Source of the DNA: Fodinibius salinus
Lineage (GTDB): Bacteria; Bacteroidota; Rhodothermia; Balneolales; Balneolaceae
Direction: 5' to 3'
Assembly: GCF_008124865.1 (NCBI RefSeq)
Contig: NZ_VNHY01000004.1
Coordinates: 275,221 to 339,220 of the forward strand
Length of the DNA: 64,000 nucleotides
Part shown: piece after piece, positions 7,583 to 16,146 of the stretch
Layout of the letters: every line of letters starts with the position of its first letter
Numbering within the stretch: position 1 is the stretch's first letter
The notes under the pieces: model-generated
The model's input: the letters and a program-made list of their open reading frames with translations, nothing else
Databases searched by the model: none
Told to the model about the DNA's origin: nothing
Position numbers and translations under genes: made by a program

Positions 7583-10081
7583 TCAATCGTTATCCGGATT
7601 CAAAATATTTTCGATACGCTGTTCCGCATCCGTTAAGTGGACATATGTTGCCCGATCATCGATGCGACTTTTCGTATCCTGGATATCACTAAGCAACAAT
7701 TCTAGCTGGTTGCGCACAATGGGCCGAATATCAGACTGGCTGACATCCACATCCGTCCAGCCGTAGAATTCTTTGAGCTCATCGGGAATATCAGGCAGTT
7801 CTTCGGTCATCAAATATTCCATCCGTTCGATATACGCTCGCTGCAAATTTCGACGGTGCACGCCAATAGCATCATTATCATCGAGCTCGCTCCATATTCC
7901 ATTACGAACATCATCCATCATCTCAAACGCATCGTACGTATTTTGGGAGGACCGGGCATCAAACTCTATAAGCCGGGCGATACGCTGCGGATCAGTCACA
8001 TCATCAAGTACGCCAGCCTGTGCACTGCGCAAATTGTCAACAACCGTTGATTGATTAACACGGCTTAGAATATCCTCATTGAGCATCCAGCTAGGAGTAT
8101 TAAATGCATAATCAACAAGGAAATTCATAGCTCGCTGCTGTGTTCGTTCTGGCACAAATTCATAAACCGGCCCATCTTGGTCATAGGTCTTGTTGTTTTC
8201 ATAAACTCCGCCAATATTTTTAGTGACGTGTCCCATATACCGGTTCCATTGGCCTACAATATTTCTATACAGCTCTTCGAGCTCCTGGTAATTAGCACCT
8301 TCGCGGTCAGTCCATTCCACAAGATTAGCGGTGATACGCTTGAGATTAGCAATCCCTAACTCACTTGCTTTCATTGCATCGTTACCGAGATCCTCATTTT
8401 GAGCGCGGGGGTCAATCTTGCTGGCTGTTTGCTTGCCATAAAAATAACGGGGATCGTCTGCACGTTCGCGGGTCCACTCGTTTAGCTTCGCTTCTTTTTC
8501 TTCCTTGCTCATACTGTCCGGGAACCAAGTATATCCCCATTTAACAGCCCACTTATCATATTTACCGATAGCAGGATGAAAACTCTTCACCCCATCGCCA
8601 GGCTGAGCAATATAATTGAAGCGAGCATAATCCATAATAGAAGGAGCCGTACCGTGCTCGGCTGTAAATGAAGGCGACCGAAGTGAATCTACCGGATAAG
8701 CATAGCTGGAACCGTAATTATGCGGCAGGCCGAGCGTATGACCAACCTCGTGCGAAGACACAAAACGGATTAATTCGCCCATTACATCATCCTTAAAATG
8801 AGCGGCGCGCGCATCGGGATTGGTAGCCGCCGTCTGCACGAAATACCAGTTGCGGAGCAGGTTCATTACGTTGTGATACCAGCCGATATCGCTTTCCAGA
8901 ATTTGGCCACTTCGCGGATCATGCACATGAGGACCGTAAGCGTTCTGAATATCAGAAGCAAAATAACGGATTACCGAATAGCGCGCATCTTCGGGACTCC
9001 AATTGGGATTCTCTTCTTCTGAGGGCGGATCTTTGGCAATAATTGCGTTCTTAAATCCGGCCGCCTCAAAAGCTTCTTGCCAATCCTCGACACCTTCTTT
9101 TAAATACGGTCTCCATTTTTTAGGCGTTGCCGGATCGATATAATAGACAATAGGGTTGACCGGCTCCACCAACTCACCATTCATATAGGCTTCCTTATCC
9201 TTGGGTACTAACTTATAGCGCGTGATATGCTGTACTTTTTTAGCCTTATGTGCTTTGGTTCCATAATCCGTCTGTTGCACACTAAAATAACCCACTCGCT
9301 GGTCGTAGGAACGAGTATCCATTTTTTCATTCGGCAATAAGACCATACTGTGGTTGACCTCAAGCGAAATAGTACCCGTTGAAGAACTTGATGGGGGATT
9401 ACTGGCCTGATAAGTTAACCAGTTGCGTGCTTCAATATTTTCGGGATAGCTATTGATATGATCAATGTATGAGCGGTCGGTATCCAAACGCCGTACCCGG
9501 TACGCTTCGCGGCGACCACTTTGTAAGCCCAAAGCGGGAATATCCGTGGAGTAAAGATCGGTTACATCAATAACCACGCCGGAAGAATCTTCGCCCAACG
9601 ATTTGATATCAAATGAAGCAATGATAGGCTCAAAGTTAGAATTTCGCACAGCCTCATACACTGGTAAAGAATCTTTTGCTACATTTTCATACGAAACATG
9701 ACGAAGCAAGATTTCATCATCTTTTTTCTGCCAACGAACAACTTGTGTATTAAGCTTTTCACCGCCGTACCCAATTTCGTTTTGTGTTTCGGCGATGCGC
9801 GATACTAGCAGCATTTCTCGACTCAGCAGGGAATCGGGAATTTCATAAAAGAAATCGGAATCAATTTTATGTACGTCAAAAAGACCCTCGTCGGATTCCG
9901 CCTCATCGGTTATTACCTCACTGTAAGGCTTCATACCATCTTCTGAGCCGGGCGGGCCTCCTCTTTTAGATTTTCTTGATGATTGTTGTGTTCCTTCGGA
10001 CGTGGCACAAGAAACTATAAAACAAGCTCCCAACGCCATAAGACCGATCATTTTACAGTAGTGCGCAATCGATTTTCTCAT
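7583..10081 (-). CDS. zinc-dependent metalloprotease lipoprotein (DUF5117/DUF5118/DUF4953 type)
   Basis: An 832-residue exported protein. The signal peptide ends in the lipobox FIVSC, followed by a Ser/Lys/Arg-rich linker, so it is probably anchored in the outer membrane. The centre carries SSHEVGHTLGLPHNYGSS, the extended metzincin zinc motif HExGHTLGLxHN (in place of the usual HExxHxxGxxH third ligand spacing), followed by a Met-turn-like SIMDYARFNY. This layout is that of large Bacteroidota metalloproteases with N-terminal DUF5118/DUF5117 and C-terminal DUF4953 regions (family knowledge). It likely degrades extracellular protein or peptide. It is a single gene with its own terminator. Physiological substrate unknown. 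Confidence 0.9.
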   Translation of the reverse strand: MRKSIAHYCKMIGLMALGACFIVSCATSEGTQQSSRKSKRGGPPGSEDGMKPYSEVITDEAESDEGLFDVHKIDSDFFYEIPDSLLSREMLLVSRIAETQNEIGYGGEKLNTQVVRWQKKDDEILLRHVSYENVAKDSLPVYEAVRNSNFEPIIASFDIKSLGEDSSGVVIDVTDLYSTDIPALGLQSGRREAYRVRRLDTDRSYIDHINSYPENIEARNWLTYQASNPPSSSSTGTISLEVNHSMVLLPNEKMDTRSYDQRVGYFSVQQTDYGTKAHKAKKVQHITRYKLVPKDKEAYMNGELVEPVNPIVYYIDPATPKKWRPYLKEGVEDWQEAFEAAGFKNAIIAKDPPSEEENPNWSPEDARYSVIRYFASDIQNAYGPHVHDPRSGQILESDIGWYHNVMNLLRNWYFVQTAATNPDARAAHFKDDVMGELIRFVSSHEVGHTLGLPHNYGSSYAYPVDSLRSPSFTAEHGTAPSIMDYARFNYIAQPGDGVKSFHPAIGKYDKWAVKWGYTWFPDSMSKEEKEAKLNEWTRERADDPRYFYGKQTASKIDPRAQNEDLGNDAMKASELGIANLKRITANLVEWTDREGANYQELEELYRNIVGQWNRYMGHVTKNIGGVYENNKTYDQDGPVYEFVPERTQQRAMNFLVDYAFNTPSWMLNEDILSRVNQSTVVDNLRSAQAGVLDDVTDPQRIARLIEFDARSSQNTYDAFEMMDDVRNGIWSELDDNDAIGVHRRNLQRAYIERMEYLMTEELPDIPDELKEFYGWTDVDVSQSDIRPIVRNQLELLLSDIQDTKSRIDDRATYVHLTDAEQRIENILNPDND

Positions 10082-10282
10082 AATACGTTCGTTGTATAAG
10101 TTAAACTTTAAGTGTTAAGGCAATAAGTACTATATGATGAGGTAAAGAGCTAAAGAATTATTAGCCATAAAATCAATTAACATTTTACTTTATTAAATTC
10201 ATAAAACTAGCCGTGTCGAAACTAGTTATAATCCCAAACCTTTCTTACCTTTTACCAGTAACATGCAATAAACGGAGTCTCT

Positions 10283-10888
10283 TTGGAACATCTTCTTTAC
10301 TTCTTTAAGGATTTAAAAAAAGTGGGTGCTGTTGCCCCCAGCTCTAAATTTTTAGCTAAAAATCTGATTGCAAAGCTACCGCAAAAAATTGCCGGTAATG
10401 AGTGTCCACCACTTAATATTTTAGAAATTGGAGCAGGTACCGGCCCCCTCACCAAACAGATTGTAAAACATTTACGACCTAGCGATCAACTTGATGTTGT
10501 TGAAATCCATAAAAAGTTTTTCCAGATCGTTAAAACAACCTATCGGCAAAAAAATATAACTGCCTACCATCGTGATATTCTCAAGTTTGAACCTGCCCGG
10601 AAATACGACTTTATCTTTTCGAGCCTTCCTTACGAAAATATGCCGGAAGATGTTAGCCGCAATATCTGGGAAAAAAAGCTTAATCTCTGTAAATCAGGTG
10701 GCCATATCAGCTATTTTAAATATGTGAAGTTCCGTAATTTCAAAAATGATTTTGAGGAACAAGTAGTTAACAAATACGGTCAAGAAAAAAAGTTTGTATT
10801 TTTGAATATCCCACCGGCTAAAGTTTACACCCTTCAAGTTGATGACAACAAGAATTTACCTATAATTGAAAAAACAAATATTGCCTGA
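10283..10888 (+). CDS. class I SAM-dependent methyltransferase, phospholipid N-methyltransferase-like
   Basis: 201 residues. The N-terminus FKDLKKVGAVAPSSKFLA is typical of PmtA-like phospholipid N-methyltransferases (COG3963 type). It is followed by the SAM motif I LEIGAGTGPLT, an acidic motif II (VVEI) and FSSLPYENMP as a motif IV-like N/S-x-P-Y element, also seen in rRNA dimethyladenosine transferases. The start is TTG at 10283, preceded by CGGAG 5 nt upstream; no better ATG exists. It could methylate phosphatidylethanolamine, but a nucleic-acid or small-molecule target is not excluded. It converges directly on the holin-like gene, with no gap. Confidence 0.75.
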   Translation: MEHLLYFFKDLKKVGAVAPSSKFLAKNLIAKLPQKIAGNECPPLNILEIGAGTGPLTKQIVKHLRPSDQLDVVEIHKKFFQIVKTTYRQKNITAYHRDILKFEPARKYDFIFSSLPYENMPEDVSRNIWEKKLNLCKSGGHISYFKYVKFRNFKNDFEEQVVNKYGQEKKFVFLNIPPAKVYTLQVDDNKNLPIIEKTNIA

Positions 10889-11206
10889 TTAGAAAAAGCC
10901 GAGATTCAATACTGAAAGAATAAGGCTGAATAACAACGCCCATCCCCAGTGATCGATTTTTAAGCCGTCAAGCAATCCATCCACAATCATCAGCATAAAA
11001 GCATTAATCACTAAAATAAATAAGCCAAAAGTGATGATGGTTAGTGGTAGTGCCAAAAATGAAATAATAGGTTTTACGAAGGTATTAACAATAGCCAGTA
11101 AAATAACTGTAGCTAACGCTGTAAAAAAGCTATTAAGATGTACTCCTTTTAACAGAGAGCCGATAAGAAAAATACCAACTGTATTAATCAAGAGAGATAA
11201 AATCAT
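10889..11206 (-). CDS. phage holin family 4-TM membrane protein
   Basis: A 105-residue, strongly hydrophobic protein with four membrane helices and a conserved interior segment AIVNTFVKPIISFLALPLT. This is diagnostic of the PF04020 phage-holin superfamily IV / YvlD group. Despite the name, these are common chromosomal membrane proteins with unclear function and no phage link is seen here. It is tail-to-tail with the methyltransferase gene, and the stop codons abut. Confidence 0.85.
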   Translation of the reverse strand: MILSLLINTVGIFLIGSLLKGVHLNSFFTALATVILLAIVNTFVKPIISFLALPLTIITFGLFILVINAFMLMIVDGLLDGLKIDHWGWALLFSLILSVLNLGFF

Positions 11207-11301
11207 CGTCCGTACTGTAATTTCGTTCTATTTTTTTACTGTACGGATACGACAGAAAATTGTTACTCTCCAAATAATTTAACTATCTCTGGATTTGTCG
11301 C

Positions 11302-11661
11302 TTATGATTTTAACTCTTCAACTTTCTGGGCCAGCTCATCAAATGCCTGGTTGCAAATTTTCACAAAGGCAGGCACCTTTTCATCAAGTATTCCTTCCGG
11401 ATCTTTATCTTCGGCTGCCTTTTCAATCGCAATAATAGGCTCTTGCCCTTCTGTCATACCCATATATCCAATGTTAGGCTTTATTTTATGGGCCAGATCT
11501 GCAAGATCTTCGTAGGCTCGTTTGGCATGTAGCTCTTGCATATCATCAAGAGTACCGGGAATATCTTCCAGAAAAGCTTCTACCGTTTCGATGATGATGG
11601 AATCATCACCCATTGACATTTCGTGTAAGGTTGACAGGTCTGTAATATTTTCTTTTGGCAC
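11302..11661 (-). CDS. HPt (histidine phosphotransfer) domain protein
   Basis: A 119-residue protein that is essentially one HPt four-helix bundle. The central LADLAHKIKPNIGYMGM has the HPt consensus AHxLKxxxxxxG, and the His is the predicted phospho-acceptor. Such proteins relay phosphate between a hybrid histidine kinase and a response regulator. No receiver domain is encoded next to it; the closest kinase in the window (28.2 kb) is a non-hybrid PAS kinase. Partners are therefore elsewhere. Transcribed alone on the minus strand. Confidence 0.85.
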   Translation of the reverse strand: MPKENITDLSTLHEMSMGDDSIIIETVEAFLEDIPGTLDDMQELHAKRAYEDLADLAHKIKPNIGYMGMTEGQEPIIAIEKAAEDKDPEGILDEKVPAFVKICNQAFDELAQKVEELKS

Positions 11662-11985
11662 AGAATTGGTCTCCGTTAGGAATTTTATTGTTTACCAGAT
11701 CATTAAGATGATCAGAATGTACATAAAATTCCTGTCAATAGGAACCTTTAACCCGTGAGCATAACAATGCCGATAAGAATTAAGATTGTGACCTTAAAAA
11801 TTATTGCCTTCCAATTCTTCATTTTTTACATCTCTAATAAAAATATGATTAAAATTTTCTAATAAAGGAGCTGATTGATAACGATAAGCAATTAACTTTT
11901 CAAGTTCTCCACATTATCTGAATTACTTACGATAATCTTCCCCCTGCTTATACAAGAGTAATCAGGAAGGCAATTGTTACACATA

Positions 11986-12022
11986 TTTTCTTTAAAAGAT
12001 GTAAAATATCTTTTAAAGAAAA
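11986..12022. repeat. perfect 15-bp inverted repeat, AT-rich
   Basis: The arms TTTTCTTTAAAAGAT and ATCTTTTAAAGAAAA are exact complements around a 7-nt loop GTAAAAT. It could be a regulator site for the HPt gene or a weak transcription stop after glmS. No T-run follows on either strand. Confidence 0.6.
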
Positions 12023-12065
12023 ATAGTTATCCACAATTACATAAATACAGAACAGGCAGTTAACT

Positions 12066-12135
12066 CAACAGGGTAGTGATCTATTGTCTATAACAGTTTC
12101 CAGAGGTTATAGCGTTTTATCAGTACTCCCTGTTG
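12066..12135. ncRNA. candidate structured RNA downstream of glmS
   Basis: The outer stem CAACAGGG/CCCTGTTG (8 bp) continues into a partly paired region (TAGTGAT against ATCAGTA). It encloses a 7-bp inner stem CTATAAC/GTTATAG. The 70-nt fold lies 42 bp past the glmS stop. It might be a 3' UTR structure, a terminator variant or a small RNA; sequence alone cannot decide the strand. Confidence 0.35.
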
Positions 12136-12176
12136 TCAAAAGAGAGTTGCAAGATTCTTCAAAAAGATAGAAGGAT

Positions 12177-14012
12177 CTATTCAACGGTCACACTTTTTGC
12201 CAAATTACGAGGCTGATCGACATTACAACCACGATTGACCGCGATATAATATGATAACAGCTGCAACGGTATTGCTGTTAGTAGCGGGGAAAGGCAATCC
12301 TCCGTTTCGGGAATAGGACAGGAAAATTCTGAAAGGTTAATAACTTCTTCATTTTCTTCTCCAGTTATGGAAATAATACGTCCTTCCCGTGCTTTCACTT
12401 CCTCAATATTACTGATCATCTTATCATTCGTATGATCTGTAGCCGCAACAACTACGACCGGCATCATTTCATCAATTAATGCAATGGGACCGTGCTTCAT
12501 CTCTGCAGCAGGATAGCCCTCTGCATGAATATATGAAATTTCTTTTAGTTTTAGCGCGCCTTCTAACGCAGCCGGAAAATTATAGGTTCGTCCCAGGTAT
12601 AAAAAGTTGGGAGCATAAGAAAACAGCTTGGCCATATCTTTAATAGAGTCGCTATGCTCTAAAATTTCTTCTACCTTCCCAGGAATTTCATTGAGTTCAT
12701 GAATAAGTTTCTTTGCATACTCTTGATCAATTGTACCTCGTTTTTGCCCCAGCAGGATAGCCATCATCACCAGCACCGACACCTGCGTAGTAAATGCCTT
12801 TGTTGAAGCCACTCCAATTTCTGGTCCCGCATGCGTATAAACGCCGGCATCAGTATCACGGGCAATAGTTGATCCCACAACATTACATACCCCCAATGAC
12901 AATGCGCCACGTTCTTGGGCCGTACGTAAAGCGGCGAGGGTATCAGCTGTCTCACCACTTTGAGAAATAACGAGCATGACATCATCTTCATCAATCAGTG
13001 CTTCGCGATACCGAAACTCCGAGGCATATTCAACTTCCACCGGCAATTTTGCAAGATGTTCAAACAGGTATTCAGCTACCAATCCCGCATGCCAACTCGT
13101 TCCACAAGCGGCAATAATGAGTCGATCGGCATCAACAAGTTTATCAATCTGGTCTGCAATGCCACCCAGATGAATGGTATCATCTTCGAGATTTAGGCGC
13201 CCACGCAAACAGTCAGAGATAGCACGGGGCTGTTCAAAAATCTCTTTGAGCATAAAGTGCGGATATCCCCTCTTTTCAATTTCTTCTACACTCATGGCAA
13301 GCTCATGCACCTCTTTCGTAAGCTCTTCATCTTCTATGGTTTTAACATCGTACCCATCTTTATTCACAATAGCCATTTCACCATCATCCAAGTAAACCAC
13401 CTGCTTGGTATGTTCTACGATGGGAGAGGCATCAGAAGCCACGAACATTTCGCCATCACCGATACCCAACAATAGCGGAGAACCTTTTCGAGCTACAATC
13501 ATTTGGTCAGGTTCTTCAATATTCAGAATCGCTAACCCATACGTGCCTACCACCTGTTGCAAGGCAAGCTGCACCGCCTGCTCAAATGTCCCATTCCCCT
13601 GCTCATAAATTTCTTCAATAAGCTGAGCTACAACTTCGGTATCTGTTTCAGACTTAAATGTACGACCCTTGTTCTCAAGCTCTTTCTTGAGCGAGCTGTA
13701 ATTTTCTATAATCCCATTATGAACAAGAGCAATTTTTCCAGACTCACTGACGTGCGGGTGAGAATTTATGTCATTAGGCGCTCCGTGCGTCGCCCATCGG
13801 GTATGACCAATACCTATAACACCTTTTATAGGGTCGGCTTTAAGCTTATCTTTAAGATTCTGAACTTTACCTTCGCCCTTCTTAATATCCATCTGCCCGT
13901 TCATCAATGCAATACCGGCAGAATCATATCCGCGATACTCAAGTCGCTCAAGCCCTTTAATAATAATATCACTTGCCTGTTTTTCTCCTACATATCCAAC
14001 AATTCCACACAT
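12177..14012 (-). CDS. glmS: glutamine--fructose-6-phosphate aminotransferase (isomerizing)
   Basis: Makes glucosamine-6-phosphate from fructose-6-phosphate and glutamine, the entry to UDP-GlcNAc for peptidoglycan. At 611 residues the length is normal. MCGIVGYVG puts the N-terminal nucleophile Cys2 in place after Met removal, and GHTRWATHG and the HNGIIENY loop complete the class-II glutaminase domain. The two SIS domains contain AACGTSWHAG and SQSGETADTLAALR, and the C-terminal KSVTVE is the conserved tail. It is divergent from a GlmU-like nucleotidyltransferase gene at 14149, a sensible hexosamine pairing. No glmS ribozyme is expected in this lineage and none was seen. Confidence 0.97.
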   Translation of the reverse strand: MCGIVGYVGEKQASDIIIKGLERLEYRGYDSAGIALMNGQMDIKKGEGKVQNLKDKLKADPIKGVIGIGHTRWATHGAPNDINSHPHVSESGKIALVHNGIIENYSSLKKELENKGRTFKSETDTEVVAQLIEEIYEQGNGTFEQAVQLALQQVVGTYGLAILNIEEPDQMIVARKGSPLLLGIGDGEMFVASDASPIVEHTKQVVYLDDGEMAIVNKDGYDVKTIEDEELTKEVHELAMSVEEIEKRGYPHFMLKEIFEQPRAISDCLRGRLNLEDDTIHLGGIADQIDKLVDADRLIIAACGTSWHAGLVAEYLFEHLAKLPVEVEYASEFRYREALIDEDDVMLVISQSGETADTLAALRTAQERGALSLGVCNVVGSTIARDTDAGVYTHAGPEIGVASTKAFTTQVSVLVMMAILLGQKRGTIDQEYAKKLIHELNEIPGKVEEILEHSDSIKDMAKLFSYAPNFLYLGRTYNFPAALEGALKLKEISYIHAEGYPAAEMKHGPIALIDEMMPVVVVAATDHTNDKMISNIEEVKAREGRIISITGEENEEVINLSEFSCPIPETEDCLSPLLTAIPLQLLSYYIAVNRGCNVDQPRNLAKSVTVE

Positions 14013-14148
14013 AAAATTACTCCAAAATTAGCATAACGATTTTTATTATACTGTCTCTCTCAGGAAACACTCAATGAAGGGTTAAAGTTACCATTCTGCA
14101 GGTTCTTATAAAAGAATGGTTCTCTTTAAAAACTTAGTCATTATCGAT

Positions 14149-15348
14149 ATGCAGATATGCTTTTTTGAGGATGATAGATGTGATGCTTTTCAACCACTGA
14201 CTCTTACACGTCCCGTTGACAATCTGAGAATAGGCATCGATACCATCAGCGAAAAATGGAAAAAGGCACTGGGTACCAGCGCCAAAAGCCGGTTATTGCG
14301 AACCGAACTGGCTGAAGTGTTTTCTCGCGGAAAGATAGCAAGCAACGAGTCATGTCTTTGGATTAACAGTCGTTACTTACCCAGCGATAACCTTGTTGAA
14401 AGAATTAAGGATCTTGGTGATGGCCAGTGCCTTAAACACAACAAAACCATTATTGCTGCTCGGGTAACCGGTAGTGACAGCAAACTATGGCACAAGAAAA
14501 ACAGTCCTAACTTCAGCAACCTTTTTGTACTTGAATCACCGGATTTTACTTCCATTACGCATCTGTGGGACCTGCTACAACTAAATGGACAAGAAATCGA
14601 ACAAGACATTGCACGCTACACTATTCCCAAACCATCTAGTGGTACCAAAGCTGGTAATGTTGAACTACAACATCCAGAAAATATTTACATCCAAGAAGGA
14701 GCCACTATTGAGTCCGGCTGTGTACTTATTGCTGATGACGGACCTATCTTTATTGGCAGAAATGCTACTGTCATGGCGGGCACTCACATTCGAGGACCGG
14801 CAGCTATTTGTAAAGATGCTGTTATCAAGATGGGTGCTAAAATATACGGAAATACTACAGTCGGTCCGGTATGCAAGGTAGGCGGTGAGGTTAATACTAC
14901 TATCTTTCACTCATATTCCAATAAAGGCCATGACGGCTTTGTTGGCCACTCCCTCATTGGCCAGTGGTGTAACCTCGGAGCTGATACCAATACCTCAAAC
15001 CTAAAAAATAATTACAGCTCGATCCGTATCAACAAATGGTCTGATCGCCAAGAAATAGAAACAGGACAACAATTTTTAGGCACTATTATGGGCGACCACT
15101 GCAAGACAGCAATAAACACTCAACTTAACACCGGCAGCATGTGCGGAGTATGCTGCAATATTTTCTCAGCTGATTTCCCTCCTAAGCTCATCCCCTCATT
15201 CAGCTGGGTCGGATCAAATGTGATTCAAACCTATAAGCTGGACAAAGCCTTTGAAGCAATGGAAGCGATGATGCTTCGCCGGGATGTTCCGTTGACTGAC
15301 GAATATCGACAAATGATGACGCAAATATTTGAAAGCCGAACCCCCTGA
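14149..15348 (+). CDS. GlmU-family sugar nucleotidyltransferase-like protein
   Basis: The product begins MQICFFEDDRCDAFQPLTLT, then RPVDNLRIG, the standard opening of Bacteroidota GlmU-family proteins (NTP_transf_4 type), so I place the start at 14149. An ATG at 14116 would add 11 residues. The C-terminal half is a left-handed beta-helix with hexapeptide repeats (IYIQEGATIESGCVLI, IFIGRNATVMAGTHI). At about 399 residues it is shorter than true GlmU and has a reduced N-terminal pyrophosphorylase domain. It may transfer a nucleotide or acyl group in cell-envelope sugar metabolism; the activity is not established. It is divergent from glmS. Confidence 0.8.
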   Translation: MQICFFEDDRCDAFQPLTLTRPVDNLRIGIDTISEKWKKALGTSAKSRLLRTELAEVFSRGKIASNESCLWINSRYLPSDNLVERIKDLGDGQCLKHNKTIIAARVTGSDSKLWHKKNSPNFSNLFVLESPDFTSITHLWDLLQLNGQEIEQDIARYTIPKPSSGTKAGNVELQHPENIYIQEGATIESGCVLIADDGPIFIGRNATVMAGTHIRGPAAICKDAVIKMGAKIYGNTTVGPVCKVGGEVNTTIFHSYSNKGHDGFVGHSLIGQWCNLGADTNTSNLKNNYSSIRINKWSDRQEIETGQQFLGTIMGDHCKTAINTQLNTGSMCGVCCNIFSADFPPKLIPSFSWVGSNVIQTYKLDKAFEAMEAMMLRRDVPLTDEYRQMMTQIFESRTP

Positions 15349-15572
15349 TTAAACCATTAACCCGGACCGAGCCTTTTGCTGGCAGAGGTCTAAATCAGAT
15401 CATACTAAAAAAATAAAATTAAAAATAGGTATTGTGCTGTAATAGCCGTATCATTGCGTGTTACATTTAATTACCCACCTACTAGTATATTTTTTTGGAA
15501 CGACGCGTTTACTCAACTCCTTTCATCTGATACCACTCAATAGGTGTACACAAAGACACAATTATATATATT

Positions 15573-15788
15573 ATGGCACAAGGCAAAATAAAATTTTTCG
15601 ACACACAAAAAGGATTTGGATTTATTGCACCGGATGACGGTGGTGATGACGTCTTCGTCCACAGAAATAATGTCGAAAGTTTAGACTACGACCAAGGACT
15701 TGAAGACAACGAAGCTGTTGAGTTCGACGTTGAAGAAACTCCTAAAGGATTAAGCGCTACTAACGTTCAAAGTTTGGACTATAAGTAG
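15573..15788 (+). CDS. cold-shock domain protein
   Basis: A 71-residue single OB-fold protein. KGFGFI (RNP1) and DVFVH (RNP2) are intact, so it should bind single-stranded nucleic acid and act as an RNA chaperone in the cytoplasm. It differs from CspA in an acidic patch (APDDGGDD) and the C-terminus [10 protein letters not shown]. The 224 bp ahead of it could contain a long leader as in other csp genes. A strong terminator follows 26 bp after the stop. Confidence 0.95.
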   Translation: MAQGKIKFFDTQKGFGFIAPDDGGDDVFVHRNNVESLDYDQGLEDNEAVEFDVEETPKGLSATNVQSLDYK

Positions 15789-15813
15789 TATTAAAAGTTT
15801 TTTTCGACTTTTT

Positions 15814-15844
15814 AAAAGCTCGCTTTTTAAGCGGGCTTTTTTTA
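15814..15844 (+). terminator. terminator of the cold-shock gene
   Basis: The stem AAAAGCTCGC/GCGGGCTTTT (one G-U pair) has a 7-nt loop and runs into T7. Confidence 0.85.
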
Positions 15845-15940
15845 TTTGGTGATAAATTTAATTTCCCCCTCTTATTTTTACTGCCATCATAACAGCTAAT
15901 TTTCAGCTGGTGGCGGTTTCAAATTTATTACGAAATGTCC

Positions 15941-15948
15941 TATATTTG
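15941..15948 (+). promoter_or_regulatory. -7 promoter element TATATTTG of the tRNA-Leu gene
   Basis: An exact match to the Bacteroidota-type TAnnTTTG element, 15 bp before the mature tRNA 5' end and thus well placed to start the precursor. No clear TTG partner is visible at the usual upstream distance. Confidence 0.55.
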
Positions 15949-15963
15949 GAACCGCATAAAAAT

Positions 15964-16047
15964 GCCCAAGTGGCGGAATTGGTAGACGCGCATGCTTCAG
16001 GTGCATGTGGGGTTCTCCCCGTGAAGGTTCGAGTCCTTTCTTGGGCA
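15964..16047 (+). tRNA. tRNA-Leu (anticodon CAG)
   Basis: The acceptor arms GCCCAAG/CTTGGGC pair perfectly. The anticodon stem CATGC/GCATG carries the loop TTCAGGT with anticodon CAG. A long variable arm (GGGG...CCCC) marks class II, and the T-loop region GGTTCGAGTCC is standard. The discriminator is A, as required for leucine. The CCA end is not encoded. Length 84 nt. Confidence 0.97.
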
Positions 16048-16088
16048 CTCAAACCCTTGCAAGGTTTTTTAGGATATAATATTATAGA

Positions 16089-16121
16089 TGGGAGTTTCCG
16101 AAAAGGGATACTCCTTTTTTA
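16089..16121 (+). terminator. terminator after tRNA-Leu
   Basis: The imperfect stem GGAGTTTCC/GGGATACTCC is followed by T6. It lies 42 bp past the tRNA. Confidence 0.65.
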
Positions 16122-16146
16122 TTGAGAAAAAATATTGAGTACCCTC

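Larger units (their letters stand above)
11662..12176. other. 515-bp intergenic region with two strong secondary structures
   Basis: No coding potential is evident. The stretch lies downstream of glmS and upstream of the HPt gene, both on the minus strand. It holds a perfect 15-bp inverted repeat (11986-12022) and a nested, possibly RNA-forming structure (12066-12135), listed separately. Confidence 0.6.

Noticed and set aside
12060..12140. Possible integron attC site in the structure after glmS
   Set aside because: ACTCAAC fits the RYYYAAC half, but the other end (GTTGTCA) does not fit GTTRRRY. No integrase or cassette array is present.
15910..16125. 71-codon frame over the tRNA-Leu gene
   Set aside because: It lies fully over a perfect tRNA and has no independent support.
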